A stretch of 58,799 bases of DNA, from NCBI GenBank assembly GCA_033856175.1, contig JAWVFK010000023.1, positions 1 to 58,799 on the forward strand, given 5' to 3'. The first letter of the stretch is position 1, and each line of letters begins with the position of its first letter. Of this stretch, positions 30,952 through 40,464 are shown one piece after another. This DNA is from JAWVFK01 sp033856175 (GTDB lineage Bacteria > Actinomycetota > Thermoleophilia > Solirubrobacterales > 70-9). Below the pieces are notes generated by a model. The model was not told the origin of the DNA and ran no database searches. It was given only the letters and a program-made list of their open reading frames with translations. Position numbers and translations under genes: made by a program.

Positions 30952-33401
30952 TCGCCCTGGTGGGCGCCCGAGGCGCGCTTGCCGCGGCCGCCGACCGGGA
31001 GCGAGTACTTCGACGGCTTGCGGGAGACGGTGGGCTGCGGGATCTCGGCGATCCGGCCGATCAGTCGCGTCCATTGAGACGGCTTCAGCAGGCGGGCGAA
31101 CTCCTGGCCGAGCTTGCCGCTGCCATAGAGCGGGTGGAAGCCGACGTGGATGTGGTCGGCGTGGTCTGAGAGGGCGAAGGTCGGGGGGCCAAGCTTCATC
31201 AACGAGATGATCTGATGCGGGCGCATCGGGCCCTGGAGCTTGAGCAGGTCGCGGATCACGCTCTCGGTGATCGAGCCCTTGCCCTGGTGGCCGAGGATCG
31301 GGATGCCGTTGACCTGAGCGATGTCGACGGCGTTGCCGGAAGAGTGCTCGCTGACGTTGCCGCTCGCCGTGAGGAAGCCGTGGCCGCACTTCAGCGACGT
31401 GATCGTCAGGCGGTAGCCGCGGGCGACGAGGTACTCGAGCGTCGCCAGGACGCGGCGGTCGACCTGCCCGGACTGGATGTCGGTGCGGCCGCAGGCGTAG
31501 GTCTCGATCCGCGGGTCGGCGAGAACGCGGCGCTCGAGGCTGGTCTTGCTCATCAGCAGGACCTGGCCGACGCTGGCGCCGCCCGCGAGCGCGTTCTTGC
31601 CGGCGGCGCGATAGAGGGCGGTCGACTCGAGCAGTTTCCAACCGTCGAGGATCGGCTTCGGGTCGATCCGCGGCGCGCCGCGACCGGCCGGCCTGATCGA
31701 GAAGTGGACGTGGGGGGCAGCGCTCTTGCCGATGCGGCCGAGGATCGTGCCGCCGACGACCTTGGCGCCCTTGCGCAGCGGCTTCAGCTCGCTCTGCGAG
31801 GGCTTGAACTGGAAGACGTCGGAGATGTAGCCCTTGAAGGTCGAGTAGCCGGGAACGTGGTCGCCGAGCATCGAGTCGAGCTGGCCGCTGAGGCCGGCGC
31901 GCTCGGCGTTGTGGGGCCGCTGCGGCAGGGCGAAGAGCCGCTGGCGCAGATCCTCGGTGTTGACGGCGCCCTTGCCGGCGGCGCTGCGCTGGCGCGCCGG
32001 CGAGCTCTCGCTGGCCGGGGCCTGGCCCGGGCGTCGCTTCAACCCGGCGGTCGCCGGCGCGTTGGGCTTGCGATCGCGCGTCGGCTTGACCAGCTGGAAG
32101 TCCTTTGCGCCGAGCTGCTTCTCCTTCGGCGCCGGGTAGACCTTCGAGACCTTGCCGAGCTGCGCGTAGGTGTAGCTGTTGCCGTAGGCGTCCTGGAGGA
32201 CTATGTAGTTGCCGAGCTTGGCGTTGCTGCCGATCTTTCTGATCACGCCGTCGTTGACGGCGACGACCGGAGCGCCGGGGCGCGAGTAGATGTTTATTCC
32301 GCGCCGCGTCGGCGAGGAGGCGAAGACGTCGGCGACGTTGCCGGCCGCGCTGCGGTGCCCCTTGGCGCGGCGGACCGCCTCGCGCTCGGAGATGTCGTCG
32401 GCGTAGCGCGCCCTGGCGGCGACCGGGAAGTGGGCGCCCTCGGTGAGGCCGGTCAGCGAGCCGAGCAGGTCGTCGGGAAGCTTGCCGTAGGAGCGGGCGT
32501 AGAGCAGGACCTCGTCGACGTACCAGTCGGCGTGGTTGTAGGCGAAGATGCCGCGGCGCAGGTCACGGTCGCCGCCGGCGGCCCGCAGGTAGCGAGCGGC
32601 GGAGCAGATCGCGTCGACCGGGTTGTACGGATCCTTGTCGCCGTCGTTGTTCGCATCGACGCCCCACGACTTCCAGGTCGATGGCAGGAACTGCATCCAG
32701 CCGACGGCGCCGGCCGAGGAGACGTTGAGGTTGGTGCCGAACGCCGTCTCGATCTTGTTGATCGACGCCAGCACCTCCCAGGGGATGCCGTACTGGGTGC
32801 CGCAGGCCTGGTAGATCGGCAGCAGGAAGGGCGGGATCTGGAACTGGTCGATGACGAAGTTGGGGACGCCGAGTGGGGCGGGGCCGAAGTCGGCGACGGT
32901 TAGCCCGGGGTTGGAGTTGGTCGGGGCGCCGTTCGAGTCGCGGATCGCCCGCTTCTCGATCCGCTGCTGCTGGCGCTTGCTCATGTGACGCGAGCGGCCC
33001 CGAGAGGGGGAGCTGAGATCGCCGCCGCCCGGCAGCCCCTCGGACCACTGGCCGCCGCTGGTGCCACCGCCGGCGCCGCTGCCACTGCCGCGGCGATGGT
33101 GACGGCGGCGGTGCTTCTTGCCCGGGCCACCGCTGCCCTGGGGCTGACCTTCGCTGGCGCCGAGCGAGGAGGCGCAGCCGGGGTCGGCGAGGTCGACCTT
33201 GCCGTCGCCGTCGTTGTCGACGCCGTCGGCGCAGACCGGAAGCGAGAGGTGGGTCGGCTGGCCCGGCAGGTCGACGTGGATCGGCGCCGAGGAGGGGACC
33301 TTCGTCGTCAGGTCGATCAGCGGTGCGGCCCCGGCGATCGCGGCCGCGCTGACCGCGATGAACGCGGCGCTGGCAAGGGTTAGCAGGAGCTTGGTTCTCA
33401 T
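30948..33401 (-). CDS. multi-domain cell-wall hydrolase: transglycosylase, M23, M15-like
   Basis: This is an 817-residue secreted protein. A signal peptide (about 1-26) is followed by a Ca-binding-like DGVDNDGDGKVDLADPGC repeat (about 52-70) and a basic Gly/Ser linker. Then comes a lytic transglycosylase domain with catalytic Glu in INKIETAFG and AGAVGWMQFLPSTW. Next is an M23/LytM-like domain (GAPVVAVNDGVI ... APHVHFSI, one HxH clear), then a C-terminal M15/VanY-like domain with SEHSSGNAVDIA and DHADHIHVGF as zinc-binding motifs. It could cut both glycan and peptide bonds of peptidoglycan. The canonical first His of M23 is not evident, so that domain may be inactive. Confidence 0.85.
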   Translation of the reverse strand: MRTKLLLTLASAAFIAVSAAAIAGAAPLIDLTTKVPSSAPIHVDLPGQPTHLSLPVCADGVDNDGDGKVDLADPGCASSLGASEGQPQGSGGPGKKHRRRHHRRGSGSGAGGGTSGGQWSEGLPGGGDLSSPSRGRSRHMSKRQQQRIEKRAIRDSNGAPTNSNPGLTVADFGPAPLGVPNFVIDQFQIPPFLLPIYQACGTQYGIPWEVLASINKIETAFGTNLNVSSAGAVGWMQFLPSTWKSWGVDANNDGDKDPYNPVDAICSAARYLRAAGGDRDLRRGIFAYNHADWYVDEVLLYARSYGKLPDDLLGSLTGLTEGAHFPVAARARYADDISEREAVRRAKGHRSAAGNVADVFASSPTRRGINIYSRPGAPVVAVNDGVIRKIGSNAKLGNYIVLQDAYGNSYTYAQLGKVSKVYPAPKEKQLGAKDFQLVKPTRDRKPNAPATAGLKRRPGQAPASESSPARQRSAAGKGAVNTEDLRQRLFALPQRPHNAERAGLSGQLDSMLGDHVPGYSTFKGYISDVFQFKPSQSELKPLRKGAKVVGGTILGRIGKSAAPHVHFSIRPAGRGAPRIDPKPILDGWKLLESTALYRAAGKNALAGGASVGQVLLMSKTSLERRVLADPRIETYACGRTDIQSGQVDRRVLATLEYLVARGYRLTITSLKCGHGFLTASGNVSEHSSGNAVDIAQVNGIPILGHQGKGSITESVIRDLLKLQGPMRPHQIISLMKLGPPTFALSDHADHIHVGFHPLYGSGKLGQEFARLLKPSQWTRLIGRIAEIPQPTVSRKPSKYSLPVGGRGKRASGAHQGE

Positions 33402-33592
33402 CGCTGGCGGCAATCTCTCTTGCCTGCTGCCGGCAGGGATCTCCCTGTCGTCGAATCCCCCTGGCCGCAGGCACGCGAAAGCTACCTGTTCGGACGGTCG
33501 TGTGCAACGCACAACCGCCGCCTGGCAAGGGGAAGATCGAAGACATCGGCGCAAGCATCGGATTGGCGGTCGGGCGAGCTAAAGTTCTCGGC
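33402..33592 (-). other. structured leader between divergent genes
   Basis: This is the 191-bp space between the hydrolase gene (leftward) and the phasin-like gene (rightward). Read leftward it can form CGGTTGTG/CACACGACCG with a small bulge, CAGGTAGC/GCGTGCCTG, and a perfect CAGGGA-GA-TCCCTG hairpin just above the hydrolase start. No SD is obvious. It may be a regulatory 5' leader; no known riboswitch class fits. Confidence 0.35.
33580..33585 (+). promoter_or_regulatory. -10 TAAAGT of the 33593 gene
   Basis: TAAAGT ends 7 nt before GTG 33593, which sets that start; leaderless-type. Confidence 0.5.
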
Positions 33593-33928
33593 GTGGGAGA
33601 CGACGAACAGTCGATGGAGGAGCCGGGGTTTCGCGAGCGGCTCTCGCAGCGCAGCGAGGAGGCGCTCGGGGACGTCGCCCAGGCCCTGCTCGATAACCCG
33701 CTCTTCAGCCAGGCGGTTCACGCGGCCAGCGGAGCCCGCGAGCGCGCCCTCGCCGCCCGCCGCACCGCGATGGGGGCGCTCGACGTGCCCGCCGCCAGCG
33801 ATGTCGACCGCCTCGAGCGGCGCCTGCGCTCGCTGGCGGATCGGGTCGAGGAGTTGGAGAATGCGATCGACTCACTGACCGCCCCCCGGCGCGCCAGTCG
33901 TCAAGCTCAGCCTAAACCTGAGGTTTAG
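33593..33928 (+). CDS. phasin-like coiled-coil protein
   Basis: This is 111 residues from GTG 33593. A helical N-terminal part (EALGDVAQALLDNPLFSQAVHAAS) is followed by a heptad-rich coiled coil (DRLERRLRSLADRVEELENAI) and a short basic Pro tail. This resembles small phasin/PhaF-type or other granule and nucleoid-associated helical proteins. Function is uncertain. A related small helical protein is encoded at 34694. Its 3' end overlaps the convergent phosphorylase gene by 4 bp. Confidence 0.6.
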   Translation: MGDDEQSMEEPGFRERLSQRSEEALGDVAQALLDNPLFSQAVHAASGARERALAARRTAMGALDVPAASDVDRLERRLRSLADRVEELENAIDSLTAPRRASRQAQPKPEV

Positions 33929-34614
33929 CCTTCAAGCGCCGCTAGTGCGGCGCGGCCCATCTCGCGGGCGCGTTGCTCGAGCTGCTCGTCGTCGAGCCTC
34001 TGACGAGCGTCGGCGGGGCCGGTGTCGGAGACGATCAGCACGCAGGCGGCCTGAATCGCATGTCGGGCCGCAAGCGTGAGCAGCGTCGCCGCCTCCATCT
34101 CGACGGCGATGCAGCCCGCCTCGACCCAGCGCTCGCGCGCCGTGGGATCGGGCTCGTAGAACAGATCGGTGCTGGCGACCGGGCCGGCCACGGCCTCGGG
34201 CGCCGCAGCGCGAAGCGCCTCGGTCAGCGCCGGGTGGGGCTCGATCACGCCACGCGACCCGAGCGCCTGGCTCGTGCCGTCGTCGGCCAAGGCGCCGCTG
34301 ACGACGACGAGCTGGCCGAGACCGAGCTGCGGGTCGAGCGCGCCGCAGGTGCCGACGCGGATCGCCCGCCGCACGCCGAGCTCGATCAGCTCCTCGATCA
34401 CGATCGCGGCGCTCGGCCCGCCGACGCCGGTGGACTGAATCGTCAGCTCGCGCCCCGACTCGGTGTGGCCGTGATACCCCCAGAGGCCGCGGCGGTGATT
34501 GCTCATCCGCGGCTCCGTCATCAGTTCCTGGGCCAGCAGCAGGGCGCGACCGGGATCGCCGGGCAGGAGCGCGTCGGCGGCGATCGGAGCGCTGGGACGA
34601 AGATGCACCGGCAC
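33925..34614 (-). CDS. nucleoside phosphorylase (DeoD/Udp family)
   Basis: This is 229 residues from GTG 34614. LLPGDPGRA is the phosphate-binding start; GVGGPSAAIVIEELIELG and IRVGTCGAL are family core motifs; AVEMEAATLLTLA carries the ribose-binding Met-Glu, and VLIVSDTG the base-site Asp. It splits purine or pyrimidine nucleosides with phosphate for salvage. Purine (DeoD) and uridine (Udp) specificity cannot be separated confidently by eye. TTG 34623 is an alternative start but it overlaps the -10. Confidence 0.85.
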   Translation of the reverse strand: MPVHLRPSAPIAADALLPGDPGRALLLAQELMTEPRMSNHRRGLWGYHGHTESGRELTIQSTGVGGPSAAIVIEELIELGVRRAIRVGTCGALDPQLGLGQLVVVSGALADDGTSQALGSRGVIEPHPALTEALRAAAPEAVAGPVASTDLFYEPDPTARERWVEAGCIAVEMEAATLLTLAARHAIQAACVLIVSDTGPADARQRLDDEQLEQRAREMGRAALAALEG

Positions 34615-34622
34615 GCGCGCCA

Positions 34623-34628
34623 AGAATA
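34623..34628 (-). promoter_or_regulatory. -10 TATTCT of the nucleoside phosphorylase gene
   Basis: On the leftward strand TATTCT ends 8 nt before GTG 34614; leaderless-type. Confidence 0.5.
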
Positions 34629-34678
34629 TGTCCGGTCAGCTCTAGCCGCCGGCCGGCGGCGCTTCACGGCCGAGCCAA

Positions 34679-34684
34679 TAATCT
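34679..34684 (+). promoter_or_regulatory. -10 TAATCT of the 34694 gene
   Basis: TAATCT ends 9 nt before ATG 34694; leaderless-type. Confidence 0.45.
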
Positions 34685-34693
34685 GAACGGCAG

Positions 34694-34957
34694 ATGAGCG
34701 AGCAACGCAAGGACCAGGGCCTGGCCGACGAGCTCCGCAACGCGGTGGAGCGGACCTTTGCCGCCGTCACCGACTCGGCCGCCGGCACGCGCGGGCGCGC
34801 CCAGGAGCTGCTCGACGAGGCCGTTCGCCGCGGCCAGGGCGCGCGCGAGATCGTCGAGAAGGAGCTCGACTCGCTGCGCAAGCGGATCGGGGAGCTCGAG
34901 TCGGCGCTCGGGCTTTCGAAGGCGCCCAGCGGCAAAGACAAACAGCAGGAGAAGTAG
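34694..34957 (+). CDS. small helical, phasin-like protein
   Basis: This is 87 residues, nearly all predicted helix: LADELRNAVERTFAAVTDSA, RAQELLDEAVRRGQGAREI and VEKELDSLRKRIGELESAL, then a Lys/Gln-rich tail. The Ala/Glu/Arg pattern resembles phasins or PHA-granule proteins and the protein at 33593. It ends 2 bp before the epimerase-like gene, so they are likely one operon. Confidence 0.62.
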   Translation: MSEQRKDQGLADELRNAVERTFAAVTDSAAGTRGRAQELLDEAVRRGQGAREIVEKELDSLRKRIGELESALGLSKAPSGKDKQQEK

Positions 34958-34959
34958 CG

Positions 34960-35972
34960 ATGGCCGACGGTCATCGCGTTCTCATCACCGGGCTCGCCAG
35001 TCACTGGGGCGTCGAGGTTGCCCGCCGGCTGCAACGCGATCCGGCTGTGTCGTGGCTCGGCGGCATCGACACCGCCGATCCGCCCAGCGACCTCGGCAAC
35101 ACCGAGTTCATCCGCATGGACGTCCGCAGCCCCGAGCTGTCGCGGCTGCTGCCGCGGACCGAGGTCGACACGATCGTTCACTGCGGCATCCTCTGGTATC
35201 CGGAGGAGGACAAGCCGGCGCGCTCCCTTCACGACATCAACGTGATCGGCACGCTGCAGCTGCTGGCCGCCTGCGAGCAGACGCCGACGCTCGAGCGGAT
35301 CGTCGTCCGCGGCTCGGCGGCGATCTACGGCTCCGAGGGTTCGGCGCCGTCTTTCCACACCGAGCAGATGGCCGGCGAGCGGCCTCTCGAGACGCGCTTC
35401 CAGCGCGACATCGGTGAGCTCGAGACCTACTTCGAGACCTTCGCCGCGCGCCGGCCCGACGTCGTCTGCTGCATGTTGCGCTACCAGCCCGAGATCGGCC
35501 CGGGGTTGAAGACGCCGCTGGTCCGCTACCTCTCGCTGCCGGTCGTGCCGACCCAGCTCGGCTTCGATCCCCGCCTGCAGCTGCTCCACGCCGACGATGC
35601 GACGGGAGCGCTGCTGGCCGCTGTTCGCAACCCCGTCCGCGGTGCCGTCAACGTCGCTCCGGCCGGGTCGATCTCGCTCAGCCGGCTGCTGAGGATGGCC
35701 GGTCGGCCGGCGCTGCCGGTGCCGCACCCGCTCTTCGGCCCCCTCTTCGCGCGGCTGGGCAAGCAGCTCGGCGCGGCGGATCTCTACGGCGACGGGGTGA
35801 TGCTGCTGCGCCACGGTCGCGGCGTCGACAACCGGCGGCTGCGCGAAGAGGTCGGCTTCACGCCGCACTACGACGCGGTGGAAGCGGTCAGCGACTTCCT
35901 CGCCCGCTCACCCCACGAGCGCGTCATCCGGCTTCCAGGCCTCGCCGACCCGCGCAAGCTGCGGGTGCCGGC

Positions 35973-35976
<4 letters not shown>
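34960..35976 (+). CDS. NAD-dependent epimerase/dehydratase (extended SDR)
   Basis: This is a 338-residue extended short-chain dehydrogenase. The N-terminal VLITGLASHWG replaces the usual TGGxGxxG; MDVRSPE and VRGSAAIYG follow the family pattern. The canonical YxxxK catalytic pair is not obvious where expected (FQRDIGELETYF), so activity may be altered. It is followed, with a 4-bp overlap, by an acyltransferase and an SCP2-like gene, which suggests a lipid-related role. Confidence 0.75.
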
Positions 35977-37004
<1,028 letters not shown>

Positions 37005-37013
37005 GCGATCCAG

Positions 37014-37433
37014 ATGAGCGCCTTCAAGTCCAAGCGCGAGCTTCGCAAGATCCTCAACCGGGTTCTCGAGGAGCTCGACGCCGACCCGAAGCTCGGGCCG
37101 AAGCTGCGGGCGGCCGGGCTGCAGCAGCGGTTCGAGATCTCCGACCTCGGGCTCGTGCTGAACATCGGGCCGGGTGACGAGTCCGTCGAGCGCCTGCACT
37201 GGAAGTTCTCCGACAAGATCGACTGGAAGCCGAAGCTGACGATGAAGATGAGCGCCGACGTCGCCAACAGCTATCTGCAGGGCAAGGAGAACATCGCGAT
37301 CGCGATCGTCCGCAAGCGGATCTCGACCTCGTGCGATGCCCGCGCGGCGCTTCGCTACTTCCCGGCGAACCGGCCGATCCTCGATCGTTACAGCGAGATC
37401 GTCGCCAAGGACTATCCGCACCTCGCCATCTAG
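37014..37433 (+). CDS. SCP2-like sterol/lipid-carrier domain protein
   Basis: This is a 139-residue single domain. VLNIGPGDESVERLHWKFSD, LTMKMSADVANSYLQGKENIAIAI and a helical C-terminus give the beta-sheet/helix pattern of SCP2-type lipid-binding domains, although without a recognisable catalytic motif. It follows the acyltransferase by 9 bp in the same operon, consistent with a lipid-binding role. Confidence 0.62.
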   Translation: MSAFKSKRELRKILNRVLEELDADPKLGPKLRAAGLQQRFEISDLGLVLNIGPGDESVERLHWKFSDKIDWKPKLTMKMSADVANSYLQGKENIAIAIVRKRISTSCDARAALRYFPANRPILDRYSEIVAKDYPHLAI

Positions 37434-37439
37434 ATAGAC

Positions 37440-38627
37440 ATGGATGCCGAGATCTCCCTTGCCGAAGCGTCGCGGCGGGCCGGGGTCTCGACGGCGACCC
37501 TGAAGCGCTGGGCGGAGGAGGGGCTCGTTCCGGTCCGCGACGGCCGCTTCACCGCCGCCGCGGCGGCGCAGGGCAGGGTCGTCGCGCGGATGCGCGAGCG
37601 TGGCTACTCGCTCGACGATCTTAGAGAGGCAGCGCAGGACGGCCGTCTCGCCTTCGGCTTCTCCGAGGAGCTCTTTCCCGGCGTCGAGGAGAGCATCAGC
37701 CCGGCCGAGGCGGCCGCGCGAACCGGCCTCGAGGCCGAGCTGATCGAGCGGCTGATGACGCTGCTGGGCACCCCCGTGGGGCGCGAGGGCACGCTCAACG
37801 CCGCCGACCTCAAGGCGATGGAGCACTGCGCCAGCGTTCTCGACTCGGGCTTCCCGCTGATCGCCTTCCTCCAATTGGTCCGCGTCTACGCGCAGTCGCT
37901 GCGCAAGATCGCCGACGCCGAGGTCCGCCTCTTCCACGTCTACGTCCACGAGCCCTTGATGAGGGACCGCGTCGCGCCGCTCGACATGGCCGGTGAGATG
38001 GAGGGCCTCGCCGCCGACCTGCTGCCGGTGGCGGCGCCGCTGATGGACTACATGCACAACCGCTACCTGCGCTTCTACATAGAGCAGGACGTCGTCGGCC
38101 ACATGGAGGAGGGGGAGACCCGCACCCAGCGCGGGCTGACCCGCGTCAAGATGGCGCTCTGCTTCGTCGACCTCACCGGCTTCACCCGCTACACCGAGGA
38201 GGAGGGCGACGAGGAGGCGATCGACCTCGTCGAGCGCTTTGTCGACAGCGTCGAGGCGACGCTGCCGGCGGAGTCGACGATCGTCAAGACGATCGGCGAC
38301 GAGGTGATGATCGTCTCCCGCGATCCGGTGACGCTGACCGAGTGGGCCGTCGGCTTCCTCGGCCTCTTCCAGGAGCGCCCGCGCCCGCGCGTCGGCCTCC
38401 ACTACGGCAGCGCCGTCTACCGCGACGGCGACTACTTCGGCAGCGAGGTCAACCTCGCCCACCGCGTCGTCAACCGCGCCCTCGGCGGCGAGGTCCTGGT
38501 CACCGAGCCGGTCCGCGACGCGATCAAGCGCTCCGAGTTCCTCGACTTCGACCCGATCGGCGAGGTCAACCTCAAGGGCTTCCCGGCCCCGGTCGAGCTC
38601 TACGTGGTGAGGCAGGCGGCGGACTGA
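37440..38627 (+). CDS. MerR-type HTH fused to class III adenylate cyclase
   Basis: This is 395 residues. Residues 5-65 are a MerR-like winged helix (SLAEASRRAGVSTATLKRWAEEGLV), followed by a second possible HTH-like/helical sensor region to about 215. A class III cyclase domain (about 238-395) carries ALCFVDLTGFTRYT with metal Asp, TIGDEVMI with the second metal Asp, and SEVNLAHRVVNRAL with the catalytic Asn/Arg. It probably couples DNA binding or ligand sensing to cAMP synthesis. It ends the lipid-related operon. Cyclase residues look intact. Confidence 0.87.
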   Translation: MDAEISLAEASRRAGVSTATLKRWAEEGLVPVRDGRFTAAAAAQGRVVARMRERGYSLDDLREAAQDGRLAFGFSEELFPGVEESISPAEAAARTGLEAELIERLMTLLGTPVGREGTLNAADLKAMEHCASVLDSGFPLIAFLQLVRVYAQSLRKIADAEVRLFHVYVHEPLMRDRVAPLDMAGEMEGLAADLLPVAAPLMDYMHNRYLRFYIEQDVVGHMEEGETRTQRGLTRVKMALCFVDLTGFTRYTEEEGDEEAIDLVERFVDSVEATLPAESTIVKTIGDEVMIVSRDPVTLTEWAVGFLGLFQERPRPRVGLHYGSAVYRDGDYFGSEVNLAHRVVNRALGGEVLVTEPVRDAIKRSEFLDFDPIGEVNLKGFPAPVELYVVRQAAD

Positions 38628-38694
38628 GTAAAACGATCCCACTGTTGTTAGGGTCGCTCCCGATTGGGTCGGTCAAACTCAGAGGAGGAGAGTC

Positions 38695-38991
38695 ATGGAC
38701 ACCTACGTCATTCTCAGGCGCAGCGCCTGGGCTTCGGGCGACGAGCTGGGCGAAGCAGCGGAGCGTTCGCGAGCGGTCGGCGACGAGGAGATGTCGGACG
38801 ACATTCGCTGGATCCGCAGCTACGTGCTCGATGAGGGAGAAGGGCGCGTCGGTACGGTCTGCGTCTACCAGGCGAGCAGCCCCGAGGCGATTCGCGAGCA
38901 CGCCAAGCGCGCCGATCTCGCCGTCGACGAGATCATTCCCGTCGCCGACACCGTGATCGTCCGTGCTGACCCGGAGAAGGCCGCAACCTAA
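38695..38991 (+). CDS. DUF4242 (SCO4226-like) protein
   Basis: This is 98 residues: YVILRRSAWASGDELGEAAERS, IRWIRSYVLDEG, VCVYQASSPEAIREHAKRA, followed by the EIIPVADTV end. This is the ferredoxin-like DUF4242 fold; one Streptomyces member has been reported as a nickel-binding protein, from memory. The His is retained here but the metal site is not proven. Strong ribosome site AGAGGAGGAG (38681-38690). Confidence 0.83.
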   Translation: MDTYVILRRSAWASGDELGEAAERSRAVGDEEMSDDIRWIRSYVLDEGEGRVGTVCVYQASSPEAIREHAKRADLAVDEIIPVADTVIVRADPEKAAT

Positions 38992-39053
38992 GGCCAGCGC
39001 GCGCGCGGGCCCGCTTCGCCTGCACAGCGGTTCGATGACGGCCGGCGCGGAAC

Positions 39054-39059
39054 TAGAAT
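39054..39059 (+). promoter_or_regulatory. -10 TAGAAT of tilS
   Basis: TAGAAT ends 7 nt before ATG 39067; leaderless-type. Confidence 0.58.
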
Positions 39060-39066
39060 CATCCGC

Positions 39067-40419
39067 ATGCCCGCCGACGCGCTCGCAGAGCTGAAGCGCG
39101 TCGTCGTCCGCAGCGGGCTGGTCCGCTCTGGCAGCCATGGCGTCGTCCTCGTCTCGGGCGGGCCCGACTCCGCCTGCGCCGCCGCGGCGCTCTCGCAGAT
39201 CTGCGCCCCCGGTGGCCTCACCGCGCTGCACCTCAACTACGGCCTGCGCGAGGACTCGGACGCCGACGAGCAGACCTGCCGCCACCTCTGCGGCAACCTC
39301 CGCATCGACCTCGAGGTCAAGCGCCCCGAGCTGCCAGCCGGCAACGTCCAGGCGGCGGCGCGCGAGGCCCGCTACGCGGCCGCCGAGGAGCTGCGACGGC
39401 GCAGCGGCGGCGAGTTCGTCGCCACCGGCCACACCCGCAGCGATGTCGCCGAGACAGTCATCTACCGCCTGGCGAGCTCGCCGGGGAGGCGGGCATTGCT
39501 CGGCATGCCTGCCAAGCGCGGCAGCCTGATCCGACCGCTGCTCTCGTTCGACCGCGCGGCGACGCGGCGGCTGGCGATCGCCGCGGCGCTGCCCTTCCGC
39601 GACGACCCCTCCAACGAGGATCCGGGCTACGCCCGTAACCGCATCCGCGCCGAAGTCCTGCCGGTGCTGCGCGAGCTCAGCGACGCGGCCGAGGCGAACA
39701 TCGCCGAGACCCGCGCCGAGCTGGCCGAGGAGGCCGATGTCCTCGACAGGCTTGTCGCCAGCGTGCTCGAAGAGGCGGGGGCCGGGGGAGACGCCACCGT
39801 CGTCATGGTCGCCGGCCTGACCGGCCTTCAGCCAGGGCTGCGGCGGCTGGCACTGCGGGCGCTCGCCGAGCGCGCCGCCGGCGAGCAGGTCGCCCTGGGC
39901 CGTCGCCGCATCAACGAGATCTGGCGGCTGGCGACCCGTCCCGAGGGCGGGACGCTCGAGCTGGGAGGCGGCCTTCACGCCGTCTGCGAGGCGGGGACGA
40001 TCCGCTTCGAGACGGCGGCGAGCCAGCCGGCGCCGCCGCAGGCAGCGCGCCTGACCGTGCCGGGGAGCTGCCGCTTCGGCCGCTGGCGCCTGGGCGCCGA
40101 GCTCGATAGCCCCGAGGCGGTGCAGCCGCCGACCGGTCCCGAGGTCGCAGCTCTGGACGCCCATTCGCTTGGCGACGAGCTCGTCGTCCGCGCCTGGCAG
40201 GACGGCGACCGCATGCGCCCGCTCGGGCTCGACGGCACGAAGACGCTCCAAGACCTCTTCACCGACAACCGGGTGCCGCGGTCGCTGCGGCATACGCTGC
40301 CGGTGGTGATCGCCAAGGGCCAGGTCGCCTGGGTCGCCGGCGTCGCCGTCTCCGAGGAGTTCAAGCTGCGCCGCGACTCCCGCCAGGCGGCATTGATCAG
40401 CGCCCGCCTCGGCGAGTAA
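39067..40419 (+). CDS. tilS: tRNA(Ile)-lysidine synthase
   Basis: This is a 450-residue N-type ATP pyrophosphatase. The PP-loop SGGPDS spans residues 30-35; VATGHTRSDVAETVIYRLA is the conserved TilS segment and DPSNEDPGYARNRIR its hallmark. A C-terminal TilS domain (RDGDRMRPLGLDGTKTLQDLF, with VPRSLRHTLPVV) is present. It modifies cytidine 34 of tRNA-Ile(CAU) to lysidine so it reads AUA. It lies beside hpt and ftsH, the usual bacterial order. Start set by the promoter. Confidence 0.93.
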   Translation: MPADALAELKRVVVRSGLVRSGSHGVVLVSGGPDSACAAAALSQICAPGGLTALHLNYGLREDSDADEQTCRHLCGNLRIDLEVKRPELPAGNVQAAAREARYAAAEELRRRSGGEFVATGHTRSDVAETVIYRLASSPGRRALLGMPAKRGSLIRPLLSFDRAATRRLAIAAALPFRDDPSNEDPGYARNRIRAEVLPVLRELSDAAEANIAETRAELAEEADVLDRLVASVLEEAGAGGDATVVMVAGLTGLQPGLRRLALRALAERAAGEQVALGRRRINEIWRLATRPEGGTLELGGGLHAVCEAGTIRFETAASQPAPPQAARLTVPGSCRFGRWRLGAELDSPEAVQPPTGPEVAALDAHSLGDELVVRAWQDGDRMRPLGLDGTKTLQDLFTDNRVPRSLRHTLPVVIAKGQVAWVAGVAVSEEFKLRRDSRQAALISARLGE

Positions 40420-40451
40420 CTCCCAGGGGATGCCGTCCCAGGTGATGTATC

Positions 40452-40457
40452 TAGACT
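40452..40457 (+). promoter_or_regulatory. -10 TAGACT of hpt
   Basis: TAGACT ends 7 nt before ATG 40465; leaderless-type. Confidence 0.57.
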
Positions 40458-40464
40458 CGCGCCA

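Noticed and set aside
33402..33620. c-di-AMP (ydaO) riboswitch upstream of the cell-wall hydrolase
   Set aside because: Only short fragments such as CCGAAC and GCCAATCC resemble the class; the other conserved blocks are missing.
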